Made by a program: the position numbers and the translations under genes. A model generated the notes under the pieces. It was not told where the DNA came from. It saw nothing but the letters and a program-made list of their open reading frames with translations, and searched no databases. A stretch of DNA of 64,000 bases from JAHBVL01 sp963712055 (GTDB lineage Bacteria > Chloroflexota > Chloroflexia > Thermomicrobiales > UBA6265), in assembly GCA_963712055.1 (NCBI GenBank), contig CAVQGN010000002.1:1-64000 (forward strand), in the 5' to 3' direction. Positions within the stretch are counted from its first letter, which is position 1. Every line of letters begins with the position of its first letter. This document shows positions 42,567 through 51,318 of this stretch, one piece after another.

Positions 42567-42957
42567 GACCGCGCACCCATTCGACCGCTGCGCTCATCGA
42601 CGTACCTGGCCCGAATACCTGAGCAACACCCATCTCCAGGATCGCCGGCACGTCGGCGTCGGGAATCGTGCCGCCAGCGACAACGAGAAGATCATCCATC
42701 CCCTGGTTGCGTAACTCAGCGATGATTTTTGGAAAAAGGGTCATGTGCGCACCGGAGAGGATACTGAGGCCTACAACGTCGACATCCTCCTGCAATGCGG
42801 CCGTCGCGATCATTTCCGGTGTCTGAAAGAGACCCGTGTAGATCACTTCGAACCCGGCATCACGGAACGCGCGAGCCATGACCTTGGCGCCGCGATCGTG
42901 TCCATCGAGCCCTGGTTTCGCAATCAATATCCGCAGTGGACGTTCGCTCATCTCCAT
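42535..42957 (-). CDS. mcmA2: methylmalonyl-CoA mutase, B12-binding small subunit
   Basis: The protein has 140 residues: the stand-alone cobalamin-binding domain of a split methylmalonyl-CoA mutase. It begins PLRILIAKPGLDGHDRGAK, the DxHxxG cobalamin His motif, followed by YTGLFQTPEMIATAALQED, VVGLSILSGAHM and VVAGGTIPDADVPAI. The large catalytic subunit is not in the window; it must be encoded elsewhere. It overlaps meaB, so loading chaperone and subunit are coupled, and lies 21 bases after the hbd gene. Confidence 0.93.
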   Translation of the reverse strand: MEMSERPLRILIAKPGLDGHDRGAKVMARAFRDAGFEVIYTGLFQTPEMIATAALQEDVDVVGLSILSGAHMTLFPKIIAELRNQGMDDLLVVAGGTIPDADVPAILEMGVAQVFGPGTSMSAAVEWVRGHVARAAGNAV

Positions 42958-42978
42958 ATTCCTCTCTCATGCTCAATG

Positions 42979-43849
42979 TCATGAGTAGACATAAAATCCG
43001 ATTCCTGTTTTGCGCCCGAGGGAGCCGGCCTGAACCATCCTGCGGAGCAGGGGGGCGGGTCGATATTTATCGTCGCCCAGGTCGCGCTGCAGAACCTCCA
43101 TGATCGAGAGGCAAACGTCGAGACCGATCAGGTCGGCGAGCGCCAGCGGACCCATCGGTTGCCGGGTCCCGAGGCTCATGATGATATCGATGTCCTCGGC
43201 GCTCGCAATCCCTTCGGACAGCGTGAAGATCGCTTCGTTGATCATAGGAATCAGAATGCGGTTCGCTACGAAACCTGGAGAATCGTTAACGTGTACTGGC
43301 GTTTTGCCAGTCGCAGCCGCGAGTTCCATCGTCAGCACGGATGTGTCGTCGCTCGTCTTGATTCCTCGTACGACTTCGACCAACTCCATGACCGGCACTG
43401 GATTGAAGAAGTGCATTCCGATGATCCGATCTGGTCGAGATGAAAATCCGCCGAGTTGGGTGATCGAAATCGAGGAAGTGTTGCTGGCGATCACCCGTGC
43501 GTCCGGAGCGATCATGTCAAGTCGTTCTATCAGACTTCTCTTGACGCCGACGTCCTCGTAAACCGCCTCGATGACGCAGTCGGCATCAGCCAGCGAAATC
43601 ATCATCCGCGGCGAAGGTGGTACGCGCCAGCAATTGGGCCGCGTCGTCGTCGGTCAGCTTTTCGGCTTTGACCATCCGTTGAGTGTCGGTCTCGATCCGC
43701 TTGCGACCACGGTCGATCAAAACGTTGTTCTGGTCGATGACCGTCACCGGAACTCCAGCCGCTGCGATCACCAGCGCAATACCGCTACCCATCGTTCCGG
43801 CGCCGATGACTGCGACGTTCTGGATCGCCGTCTGCTCCGACTCACTCAT
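42979..43849 (-). pseudogene. hbd: 3-hydroxybutyryl-CoA dehydrogenase, frameshifted
   Basis: Two overlapping frames make up one enzyme. The first (43849-43586) carries the NAD site NVAVIGAGTMGSGIALVIAA and ends after TTFAADDDFAG. The second (from 43605) continues with ADADCVIEAVYEDVGVKRSL, IASNTSSISI, GMHFFNPVPVMELVEVV, NDSPGFVANRILIPMINEA and the C-terminal dimer domain, with the catalytic His/Glu. The frame switch is in TTCGCTGGCTGATGCC near 43594: one extra base (or two missing) turns the ADADCV frame off. The enzyme would oxidise 3-hydroxyacyl-CoA with NAD. It starts with ATG inside the pth stop (ATGA). The shift may be a sequencing error or a recent mutation. Confidence 0.8.
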
Positions 43850-44463
43850 TGAGCTGCCTTTCCTTCAGACGAGGCCTTTGGGACTGACGGTTCTACCGTA
43901 TTGACTCGATTCATTGTCACGATCGGCCCGTGTTTGATCCAAAGCATGCTGGCATCGACGCCCTTTTCGATCATGTCTGTCACGGTGCTTTCCTCGTCGG
44001 CGGTGAATCTCGAAAGTACGTGTCCAGTGGTCGAACCACCCGATCGGCCGATCCCCATTCTAAGGCGTGGAACGTCCTTCGTCCCGAGCTGCTCGAGGAT
44101 CGACTGCAGGCCATTGTGTCCACCTGCGGAACCAGATTCGCGCAACCTGATCGTGCCGAGTGGCAGGTCAGCATCGTCATACACGATCAGTAGTTCGTCG
44201 TTCTCAATCCGATACCAGTTCTTGATCTGCTGAACTGAAACACCGCTCAAGTTCATATAGGTCAGCGGTTGGGCCAGTACTACGCGCCCATCCCCGACGC
44301 GTATCTCGCGGATGCTTGCTTTGAAGCGGTCCCGAGTCGAGTCGGCGCCGAGTTCGCGAGCAAGTGCGTCGGTCACCATGAAACCGAGATTGTGGCGGGT
44401 GCGGGCATATTGCTGGCCGGGGTTGCCCAGGCCGACGATGACCCGGGTTTTGAGATCGGTCAT
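43846..44463 (-). CDS. pth: peptidyl-tRNA hydrolase
   Basis: Recycles peptidyl-tRNA fallen off the ribosome. It has 205 residues from the ATG at 44463 (VIVGLGNPGQQYARTRHNLG), the true family start; the open frame reaching 44736 is not part of it. Catalytic His in RHNLGF and Asp in VYDDADLPLG, followed by SAGGHNGLQSI and LRMGIGR, are typical. The C-terminal end TVEPSVPKASSEGKAAQ is variable. Its stop overlaps the hbd start by four bases. It is divergent from the TatA/B-like gene, 134 bases away. Confidence 0.95.
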   Translation of the reverse strand: MTDLKTRVIVGLGNPGQQYARTRHNLGFMVTDALARELGADSTRDRFKASIREIRVGDGRVVLAQPLTYMNLSGVSVQQIKNWYRIENDELLIVYDDADLPLGTIRLRESGSAGGHNGLQSILEQLGTKDVPRLRMGIGRSGGSTTGHVLSRFTADEESTVTDMIEKGVDASMLWIKHGPIVTMNRVNTVEPSVPKASSEGKAAQ

Positions 44464-44596
44464 AACTGGGTCATCTTTCGGATTGCTGTTTCTGTTGAAA
44501 GGCCATTTCACGGTGATATACTTTCGCCCAATCCGGGTCTGACAGGACAGATTTCCACACCCGGTTTTCCTACCCAAGCATACGAGGTGAAACAGC

Positions 44597-45319
44597 ATGG
44601 GCTTTATTGGAATGGGGTGGCAGGAGATTGCCGTGATCGGCATCGCCGCCATCATTCTGCTCGGTAAAGCAGATAAGCTTCCGGAGCTGGCCAGCCAGGC
44701 CGGGAAACTCATGCGGGATTTCCGGGGTATGACCACCGAGATGACGGGTGAGTTTCAGAAGCAAACGGGTGTCGATGTCCGCGATCTGAAGGGAAGCGTC
44801 GAGAAAGAAATCGCCGGACTCAAAGGCGAAATGGCTGGGGTTTCTGGTTCGCTGAACAAGGAATTGAACTCGGTGAAATCGACGGTTAGCAGTACCGCAA
44901 CGTCCGCGAAAAAGAGTACGATGGCTGCCGCGAAATCAGCTGGATCGTCGTCCGCGAAGAAATCCACGACGAGCGCAACCGCCTCGAAAACAACCACCGG
45001 CACAAAAGCGACCGCAGCGAAATCGGGCACTTCCTCGACCTCTGCCAAGAAAACGACTACTTCCAGCAAGAAGGAAGAACCTCCAGTGGCGTCGAAGAAC
45101 GATCCCCTGGCTGATGTTTCCTTCATGGACAATCCGGAGCCGGTTGCTTCCAACAGTGGTTCAGCGCCGAAATCGAGCAGCGCCGGCGTAACTGGCGCGT
45201 CTGATTCTGCCAATGGAACGGCTCCTACCGCCGCTGACGCTGTTACTCGTGCCAGGTTGAGAAGGGTATCCGCCGCCTACAACCTGCAGTCGGGCTCTGT
45301 TCCGCCACCGCCAGCGTGA
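44597..45319 (+). CDS. TatA/TatB-like protein with a lysine/alanine/serine-rich tail
   Basis: The protein has 240 residues. Residues 1-25 are a Tat-type membrane helix (GWQEIAVIGIAAIILLGKA) followed by the amphipathic LPELASQAGKLMRDFRGM, matching TatA/TatB. The next part, about 50-95, has a coiled look (LKGSVEKEIAGLKGEMAG). From about 100 to 165 it is a low-complexity run of Ala, Ser, Thr and Lys (repeated AKKST, TTSA-like units), reminiscent of histone-H1-like tails, and then an acidic/Pro-Ser end. No tatC is adjacent; a small tatA lies at 21.4 kb. Which Tat subunit it is cannot be told; TatB is more likely from length. Function of the tail is unknown. Confidence 0.8.
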   Translation: MGFIGMGWQEIAVIGIAAIILLGKADKLPELASQAGKLMRDFRGMTTEMTGEFQKQTGVDVRDLKGSVEKEIAGLKGEMAGVSGSLNKELNSVKSTVSSTATSAKKSTMAAAKSAGSSSAKKSTTSATASKTTTGTKATAAKSGTSSTSAKKTTTSSKKEEPPVASKNDPLADVSFMDNPEPVASNSGSAPKSSSAGVTGASDSANGTAPTAADAVTRARLRRVSAAYNLQSGSVPPPPA

Positions 45320-45391
45320 TCCAGGGTCGAATCAACGGCGAGGGACTCGAGACAATCGTCGATGCCGTGACGTGCATCTGGTTGGTCCCCA

Positions 45392-46567
45392 GTGGCTGAC
45401 TTTGGGTTCGCTCTAACAAGTCCGAGTCCGTGGACAGGTGCTCGCACCGGAACGCTGCGGACCAGCCATGGTTCGTTTGCGACACCGGTATTCATGCCAG
45501 TTGGCACGCAGGCAACGATCAAGACCCTCCATCCAGACGAAGTACGCGCAACCGGGGCTGATATCGTGCTCGCGAATACCTATCATCTGATGCTCCGACC
45601 GGGTGTCGATGTCATCGATGCAGCGGGTGGTCTCCACGAGTTTATGCAATGGGCCAACCCGATTCTGACCGACAGCGGCGGTTTCCAGGTCTTCAGCCTG
45701 GGGACTAACGTCAAGGTGCGCGAGGACGGGGTTGTGTTTCAGTCGCATATTGATGGCGCGCGTCACGAATTGACTCCCGAATCTGCAGTTGATCTCCAGG
45801 CCCTACTCGGTTCGGACATCATGATGCAGCTCGATCACCTGGTCGGTCTGCCCAGCAACCCGCGCAAAGTGGCGGAAGCCGCAGCTCGTTCGTCGCGTTG
45901 GTTGACGCGTAGTATCGAGGCTCACAACCAGAGCGATCGCCCTCGCAAGGGAGCACTTTTCGGTATCGTCCAGGGCGGAGCGGACGTCGAGCTCCGCCGC
46001 GAAAGCGCCGAATTCGTCGCGGTTTCAAGCGTTTCCGGGTGCGCGATCGGTGGTCTGAGTGTTGGCGAATCGAAAGAGACAATGGCCGAGATCATTGAGT
46101 TCGTGACTGGCATCCTTCCTGTCGAAAAGCCACGTTACCTTATGGGCGTCGGTTCACCCGAAGATCTCTGGAACGGTGTGGCGCTTGGAGTCGATATGTT
46201 CGACTGCGTGCTGCCGACTCGAGTCGCCAGAAATGGCGCTCTGTTTACGCCCCAAGGGCGAATCGACATCACCTCGAAACGGTTCGAGCGGATATTCGAA
46301 CCGGTCGATTCGACCTGCGATTGTGACGCCTGTACGCGTTTCACAGCGGCGTACCTGCATCATCTTTTCCGAGCGCGGGAGATACTCGGTCTGCGGTTGG
46401 CATCTGTCCACAACCTGAGGTTTCTGGCCAGTCAGATGGAAACAATGCGAACGGCGATTGCTTCCGGTTGTTTCGAGTCAGCGCACCGGGACTTCATCAA
46501 TCGATATCGGCCGGTTGGGTCGAGCGACCTCAAGGCGTTGCAAGAGGGCAAAAACCGCCCGGTATGA
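45392..46567 (+). CDS. tgt: tRNA-guanine transglycosylase
   Basis: Exchanges guanine-34 for preQ1 in tRNAs for Asp, Asn, His and Tyr, cytoplasmic, 391 residues, GTG start. Catalytic Asp in ILTDSGGFQVFSLG, zinc ligands CDCDACTRF with the His at HHLFRAREILG, and PRYLMGVGSPEDL are present; VGIDVDMFDCVLPTRVARNG-like region is intact (LGVDMFDCVLPTRVARNG). No queC/queD/queE genes nearby, so preQ1 must come from elsewhere or be taken up. acpS follows, 20 bases downstream. Confidence 0.95.
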   Translation: MADFGFALTSPSPWTGARTGTLRTSHGSFATPVFMPVGTQATIKTLHPDEVRATGADIVLANTYHLMLRPGVDVIDAAGGLHEFMQWANPILTDSGGFQVFSLGTNVKVREDGVVFQSHIDGARHELTPESAVDLQALLGSDIMMQLDHLVGLPSNPRKVAEAAARSSRWLTRSIEAHNQSDRPRKGALFGIVQGGADVELRRESAEFVAVSSVSGCAIGGLSVGESKETMAEIIEFVTGILPVEKPRYLMGVGSPEDLWNGVALGVDMFDCVLPTRVARNGALFTPQGRIDITSKRFERIFEPVDSTCDCDACTRFTAAYLHHLFRAREILGLRLASVHNLRFLASQMETMRTAIASGCFESAHRDFINRYRPVGSSDLKALQEGKNRPV

Positions 46568-46586
46568 CACGAGGAGTAGCCGATAC

Positions 46587-47000
46587 ATGTATGTTCCCGA
46601 ATTCGATCCGGAAGCCTCTGGTGCAATTGCTGTCGGCATCGACGTAATCGAAATCGCCCGGATCGAAAGGTCCCTCAACGAATTCGGCGAGCGGTTTCTC
46701 GAAAAGGTCTTCACTCCTCTGGAAGCGGCGCGCTACCGGACCCGACCAAATGAACTGGCTGGTCGTTTCGCGGCCAAGGAAGCGACTTCGAAAGTTCTCG
46801 GAACCGGAATTCGCGGAATCAGATGGAAGGAAATGGAGATCCTTGGCAACAGCAGAGGAAAACCGGTGCTCGTTCTTCATGGCGGTGCTGCCGAGCGAGC
46901 CCAGTTGCTAGGACTCAATGATTTCAGTGTTTCTATCACGCATTCACGCACCGACGCGATGGCAATCGTGGTCGGAGTCAAAGCCGATTCGTGTTCCTGA
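46587..47000 (+). CDS. acpS: holo-ACP synthase
   Basis: Transfers phosphopantetheine from CoA to acyl carrier protein. It has 137 residues from the ATG at 46587, with GAGGAG 10 bases ahead. VGIDVIEIARIERSLNEFGE with the metal-binding Asp, then GRFAAKEATSKVLGTGIRG with the catalytic Glu, and VSITHSRTDAMAIVVG are the AcpS signatures. It is followed after 48 bases by nnrD and alr, the gene order common in Firmicutes and Actinobacteria. Confidence 0.95.
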   Translation: MYVPEFDPEASGAIAVGIDVIEIARIERSLNEFGERFLEKVFTPLEAARYRTRPNELAGRFAAKEATSKVLGTGIRGIRWKEMEILGNSRGKPVLVLHGGAAERAQLLGLNDFSVSITHSRTDAMAIVVGVKADSCS

Positions 47001-47048
47001 GTATCATCCGGTAAGAACAATCGATTTCAACAGAGGAGCACGTCAGAC

Positions 47049-48035
47049 GTGTCGAAAACGGAATCAAAACAAACGATATCCCCAAGTGCCAAGTGGGCCG
47101 CCGGTCTGCTGCCAACGCGCCGGGGTGGCGCCCACAAGTGGGGTGTCGGCGGTCTCGTGATTGTCGGAGGTGCGCCAGGATATGTCGGCGCGCCCGCGCT
47201 GGTGGCGATGGCGGCACAGCGAGGGGGCGCCGGCATCGTAATGGCAGCGGTTTCGCGCACGTCGATCACGCCGATCGCGACGCTGTGTCCTGAGGTCGTG
47301 TTCCTGCCAATGCCAGAGGGGGACGCGTTACTCGCCGCTCGCCGCACGGTCGACCTCATACGAGAGCGTGCTGAAAAAGCGACCGCGTTTGTTGTTGGGC
47401 CTGGTCTCTCCGAGGACCAGCATGCGAATGCGCTGATGGACTGTCTGTTCGAGCGAACATCGAAAGTCAAAGCTCGATCAGTCGGGTTTGGGATTGCCCC
47501 CTCCACGGCTGTTGCCGAAGCGCGAGAGACGCGTTTGCTCGGCAATGACCGACCAGCCGTGATCGATGCCGACGGACTGAACTGGCTGAGCACATCAGAG
47601 AACTGGTGGGACTCGCTCGAGCCAGGTTCACTCGTTCTGACTCCTCATCTCGGCGAGATGGAGCGACTGACTGGCATTGCCGCGGACACGATCGCGGCCG
47701 ATCCAGGTTCACACGCTAGCGCCGCCGCCAGGAAATGGAAGCAGGTCGTGCTGCTGAAATCTAATCCTGCCGTCGTCACCGATGGGGTACGTGAATTCAA
47801 ACTCGATAACATAACGCCCTCCCTGGCAACTGCAGGAACGGGCGACGTTCTCGCAGGACTCGTCGGCGCCTATCTGGCGCAGGGACTGGCTCCATTCGAC
47901 GCGGCCTGCCTGGCAATCTATGTCGGCTCGATCGCCGCTGAAAACATCGCCGAACGGGTTGGAATCACTGGTCTCGTGGCGAGTGATCTGCCAATGGCTA
48001 TTGCCGAAGCGAGCGCAACGCTGCGAAAGAAGTAG
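47049..48035 (+). CDS. nnrD: ADP-dependent NAD(P)H-hydrate dehydratase
   Basis: Repairs hydrated NAD(P)H. It has 328 residues, with a GTG start. Ribokinase-like YjeF C-terminal fold: HKWGVGGLVIVGGAPGYVGA, LTPHLGEMERLTG, VLLKSNPAVVTDG and NITPSLATAGTGDVLAGLVG, the last holding the catalytic Asp. The epimerase (YjeF N-domain, NnrE), often fused or adjacent, is absent here. The next gene, alr, starts TTG 8 bases later. Confidence 0.93.
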   Translation: MSKTESKQTISPSAKWAAGLLPTRRGGAHKWGVGGLVIVGGAPGYVGAPALVAMAAQRGGAGIVMAAVSRTSITPIATLCPEVVFLPMPEGDALLAARRTVDLIRERAEKATAFVVGPGLSEDQHANALMDCLFERTSKVKARSVGFGIAPSTAVAEARETRLLGNDRPAVIDADGLNWLSTSENWWDSLEPGSLVLTPHLGEMERLTGIAADTIAADPGSHASAAARKWKQVVLLKSNPAVVTDGVREFKLDNITPSLATAGTGDVLAGLVGAYLAQGLAPFDAACLAIYVGSIAAENIAERVGITGLVASDLPMAIAEASATLRKK

Positions 48036-48043
48036 GGGAGTCG

Positions 48044-49250
48044 TTGTCAGCATTACCGGTTCCGCTTTCCGAGTTCTGGTCGCTCCCTGGGCGGGAAGCC
48101 CGCAAGGTGATCGACCTCGATGCGATTGCCGCGAACGCCGCCATCTTGAAGAAATCGCTTTCGCCGGGCACGCTGCTGATGGCTGTAGTCAAAGCCAATG
48201 CCTACGGTCACGGAGACGTGGCGGTGGCCGGGACGGCACTGGCCCACGGCGCGGACTATCTCGCGGTTGCGACGCTCGAAGAGGGGATGCGCCTCCGTCG
48301 GAGCGAGATCGTCGCCCCCATACTCTGCCTGGGCCCGCTGAATGTCGCCGAAATGGTTGTTGCGAGCCGGAATAGGATCCAGATCTCGATTGGAAGCCGT
48401 GAGTCGCTGGAGGCTTTGCAGGGCCTTCTTGAAACACAGGCGAACGGTTGTGTTCAGATTCAGGTGAAGATCAATACCGGCATGAATCGCTATGGACTGC
48501 AACCAAACGAAGTTGGTGATGCGTTTTCGCTGCTCGATGGACTACCGAACGTCGTGGTTCGAGGCACCTGGACGCATTTCGCCCGGAGCGACGAACCTGG
48601 CGAAGAGCCGCTCCAGAATCAGATTGATCTTTTTCAGCAGTTGCTCGAGTCGATCCGGGCAGCCGGTTTCGATCCCGGCTTGGTTCACGTCTCAAATTCT
48701 GGCGGTTTACTTCGCGGTCGTGAGTATGATTTCGACATGGTCCGTGCCGGTATCTGTTTGTATGGCGTTGCACCATCGAGGGATATCCCTTTGCTAGCCG
48801 GAATGAGGCCAGCGATGACAATCCGCTGTCGGTCCCAGCGAATTTCGACCCTGGAGGCAGGAACTGAAGTAGGGTACGGGGGAACCTGGCGCACAGACTG
48901 AACTCGCCCAGATAGCGTTGCTTCCACTTGGGTATGCAGATGGCTTGCCGCGATCCCTTTCCAATCGCGGTGCGTTCGTGAGCAACGGGATCAAGCACCA
49001 AATCGCCGGGCGGGTCTCGATGGACCAGACCGTGGTCGTTGCACCGGCCGGTGTAGACATCGCATCCAAACAGGAGTTTTCGCTTCTCGGAGCCGATGAC
49101 GGGATCAATCTGGACGCTACAAGTCTTGCCGACCTGATAGGAACAATTCCGTACGAGGTTCTGACGTCGTTCGATCTGCGAATTCCGGCGTACTACCTTG
49201 AAGATCATCATATCGTCGCTTACGACAACACGCTGTTCGCGAGCAGTTGA
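48044..49250 (+). pseudogene. alr: alanine racemase, apparently frameshifted
   Basis: PLP enzyme making D-alanine for the cell wall. The first frame (48044-48901, TTG start with AGGGGAG ahead) holds the PLP lysine motif AVVKANAYGHGDVAVA and GMNRYGLQP, HVSNSGGLL and ends VGYGGTWRTD-stop. The missing end (TELAQIALLPLGYADGLPRS, and the second catalytic Tyr region GRVSMDQTVV with SLLGADDGINLD) continues in the next frame from about 48888 to 49250. A single extra base, for example in the five-G run at 48878-48882, or just after TWR, explains it. With one base removed the protein is about 401 residues, full length. It is either a real pseudogene or an assembly error. Confidence 0.85.
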
Positions 49251-49265
49251 ACCGCAGATAGCAGA

Positions 49266-49293
49266 ACAGCGCCTGACCTGAGTCAGACGCTGT
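49266..49293. terminator. terminator between alr and the convergent regulator
   Basis: Stem ACAGCG-C-CTGAC / GTCAG-A-CGCTGT (11 pairs, one mismatch), loop CTGA. It sits 16 bases after alr and 27 bases past the stop of the minus-strand regulator. Confidence 0.6.
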
Positions 49294-49319
49294 CCCGATG
49301 CTGAGTGACGATTCGAGGT

Positions 49320-49847
49320 CTACTCTGCCGAAAACTCGGCGGCAACCCGTTTCAAGTTCTCGATGTCCCGTCGAACCACGAAGGTCCGGCCGCTCATATC
49401 GTCACGAACGTAACTCAGCGTCCTGTCATCCATCCAGCGATAAATCGTTGGCCGGGTGACATTGAGTTGCTGAGCCGCGCTGCCAATACTGACCAGCTCG
49501 TTCGACGCATAAGCGCGGAACTTGGCCAACGCCAGCATTCGGCCGAGATCACTGTCCCAGAACGACCGAGGGACGGTGTAGTCCTCGGCGGCTGCAGGCC
49601 AGAATAACAACTGAACGATCGAGTCGATTGCCGTCAGAACCTGTTCCTTTGGCTCTCGAATCTCGCCACGCGCTAGCTGTGAAAGCTTGATCAGGTCCTT
49701 GCCCAGCGGACCTTCCCGGAGCTGATCCAGACCCAATTGCTGGAAAGCCCCTGGATGCAGCTGATTGATCAATCGATGGTGATGGCTATACACCAGCATC
49801 AACGCCTGATCGATCACCTGCTGGTAATCGCGTGAACTCCCCTCCAC
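49320..49847 (-). CDS. helix-turn-helix regulator (excisionase/MerR-like C-terminus)
   Basis: The protein has 175 residues from the GTG at 49847, chosen because AAAGGAG lies just ahead; the frame is open to 49940. The helical N-terminal 110 residues (DYQQVIDQALMLVYSHHHRL, QLGLDQLREGPLGKDL) are unfamiliar. The C-terminal 65 residues form a winged-helix DNA-binding domain: LVSIGSAAQQLNVTRPTIYR, WMDDRTLSYVRDD, RTFVVRRDIENL. This is the MerR/excisionase type, read in the order helix-turn-helix then wing. A triple half-site lies just upstream and may be its own operator. Confidence 0.8.
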   Translation of the reverse strand: MEGSSRDYQQVIDQALMLVYSHHHRLINQLHPGAFQQLGLDQLREGPLGKDLIKLSQLARGEIREPKEQVLTAIDSIVQLLFWPAAAEDYTVPRSFWDSDLGRMLALAKFRAYASNELVSIGSAAQQLNVTRPTIYRWMDDRTLSYVRDDMSGRTFVVRRDIENLKRVAAEFSAE

Positions 49848-49885
49848 GCTGACTCCTTTCGCGGTGAACGCGTTCCCTATGCGAG

Positions 49886-49918
49886 CGTACACTGCGGACT
49901 GTACGGTCAGATTGTACG
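49886..49918. promoter_or_regulatory. candidate operator with three half-sites
   Basis: CGTACA, 8 bases, TGTACG, 7 bases, TGTACG: an inverted pair followed by a direct repeat. It lies 39 bases before the GTG start of the HTH regulator (minus strand), where autoregulation would act. Confidence 0.45.
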
Positions 49919-50005
49919 CGCGCCCAGAGAGAGATGTCAACGCAAACTGGAAATCTGCTCATTGACGACGTCGTATGCAACATCGTGATGTCACGCGCCC
50001 GGCTC

Positions 50006-50362
50006 CTAGCTTCCAGTCGTCATTCCTCTTACGGCGAGACCTGCGATGAAAAGGGCGACGAGACTGAACATCAACAGTGTTTGACGTGGATGGCGGTCTT
50101 TCGTGTACGTGAAGATGAATGGCAGCAGAATTGCGGCGGTTATACCGTAGAGATAGTGGACCGAGGTGGGAGGTCGGTACCCGTCGGCAAACAGGAATAC
50201 ACCAAGCGCGCCCTGAGCGATGATCAGGATCTCCCCGATCGCCAGGGCTCCCGTGAAGCTTCCGCTGATTCCTCCCCCCGTCGCGAAGGTAAAGAGGCCC
50301 CAAAGTCCGACTGCAACCATAAACATGATGACCGAAGTGGCTAGGCGGTCGTGAAACAGCAA
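50006..50362 (-). CDS. small four-helix membrane protein
   Basis: The protein has 118 residues, with four hydrophobic helices: SVIMFMVAVGLWGLFTF, AIGEILIIAQGALGVFLFA, VHYLYGITAAILLPFIFTYT and LLMFSLVALFIAGLAV. Charged residues fall only in short loops (RPPTS and KDRHPRQ). No motif indicates a function. It stands alone between the HTH gene and the MBL hydrolase on the same strand. Confidence 0.75.
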   Translation of the reverse strand: MLFHDRLATSVIMFMVAVGLWGLFTFATGGGISGSFTGALAIGEILIIAQGALGVFLFADGYRPPTSVHYLYGITAAILLPFIFTYTKDRHPRQTLLMFSLVALFIAGLAVRGMTTGS

Positions 50363-50478
50363 GATCGTGGACAGGGGAGTGCTCCTTCGGTTCTGAGAGA
50401 GATGCCGCTCCGTGCCTGCGCGGCATTCAGCATTCTAGCGGTTTGGTCGAGTCGACTCGAACTCTCGTGAGACTGGCC

Positions 50479-51318
50479 CTACCAGAGTGATTCTTGGCGA
50501 TACGTCTCGATCACCAATGGCCTAGGATCATCCCCGATCGGTGGCAGGTCGAGGCGAGTGAGAACCGTCCTGGCCAGCGGCTGGGGTCGGAGATGCGCGA
50601 CATAAGCAGCGACTGTGGTAGAGGCGGTTTTTGGAAGATTGTTGGTGGTGGACAAGTGGGCGAGCCAGACCTGTTGCAGTCGAGACGCCTTCTGACAGGC
50701 TCTTGCCAGGGCGAGCCCGCAAGCATCATTGGAAAGGTGACCTCGGTCGCCCATCACACGCCGTTTAAGGTGAGCCGGATAGGGCCCCCATTTCAGCATT
50801 TCCAGATCATGGTTGGATTCAAGAATGGCACAATCAGACCCTGCCAAGGCGTCGATGAACGACTCTGAAACAGCGCCGAGATCGGTAGCGACAGTGACGA
50901 TCAGTCCATCAATTTCAACTGAAACCGCCATCGGTTCGGCGCCATCGTGCATCACTGGTATCGGCGTCAGCCGAATCGATCCCAGCATCATCGGATTCAG
51001 GCCGACCGCTTCCCGATAGTGCCCGCGGCCTAGACCGAGCGCTCCCGCTGTACCACGGCTAGTAACGACTTCCGTTGGTCGCCGACGAAACTCCGGAAGA
51101 GACTTAACATGGTCAACGTGCTCGTGGGTCAGAAAAAGCAGATCGATGTCGTCAATCCTGAGATGTATCTCAGCCAGCCGAACGGCCAACTGTCGCGGCG
51201 AGAGACCACAATCGATCAAGACGGTCTGATTTCGACCCTTGATGACCAGCGCGTTGCCGCTGCTGCCGCTGCCGAGCGAAATCAGCTCTGGCTGTGATGG
51301 CTGACTGTTAACCACCAA
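50479..51318 (-). CDS. YycJ/WalJ-type metallo-beta-lactamase-fold hydrolase
   Basis: The protein has 279 residues of the MBL fold. Start block LISLGSGSSGNALVI, then LTHEHVDHVKSLP, the HxHxDH metal motif, and VATDLGAVSESFIDALAGSD with HLSNDACGLAL near the end, all typical of YycJ, a nuclease-like enzyme linked to cell-wall signalling in Gram-positives and to double-strand-break repair. It overlaps the upstream yggS by 11 bases. Confidence 0.88.
   Translation of the reverse strand: MVVNSQPSQPELISLGSGSSGNALVIKGRNQTVLIDCGLSPRQLAVRLAEIHLRIDDIDLLFLTHEHVDHVKSLPEFRRRPTEVVTSRGTAGALGLGRGHYREAVGLNPMMLGSIRLTPIPVMHDGAEPMAVSVEIDGLIVTVATDLGAVSESFIDALAGSDCAILESNHDLEMLKWGPYPAHLKRRVMGDRGHLSNDACGLALARACQKASRLQQVWLAHLSTTNNLPKTASTTVAAYVAHLRPQPLARTVLTRLDLPPIGDDPRPLVIETYRQESLW

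Noticed and set aside
43586..43605. Programmed frameshifting in hbd
   Set aside because: No slippery heptamer or downstream pseudoknot is apparent; the family is not known to use it. An error or mutation is simpler.
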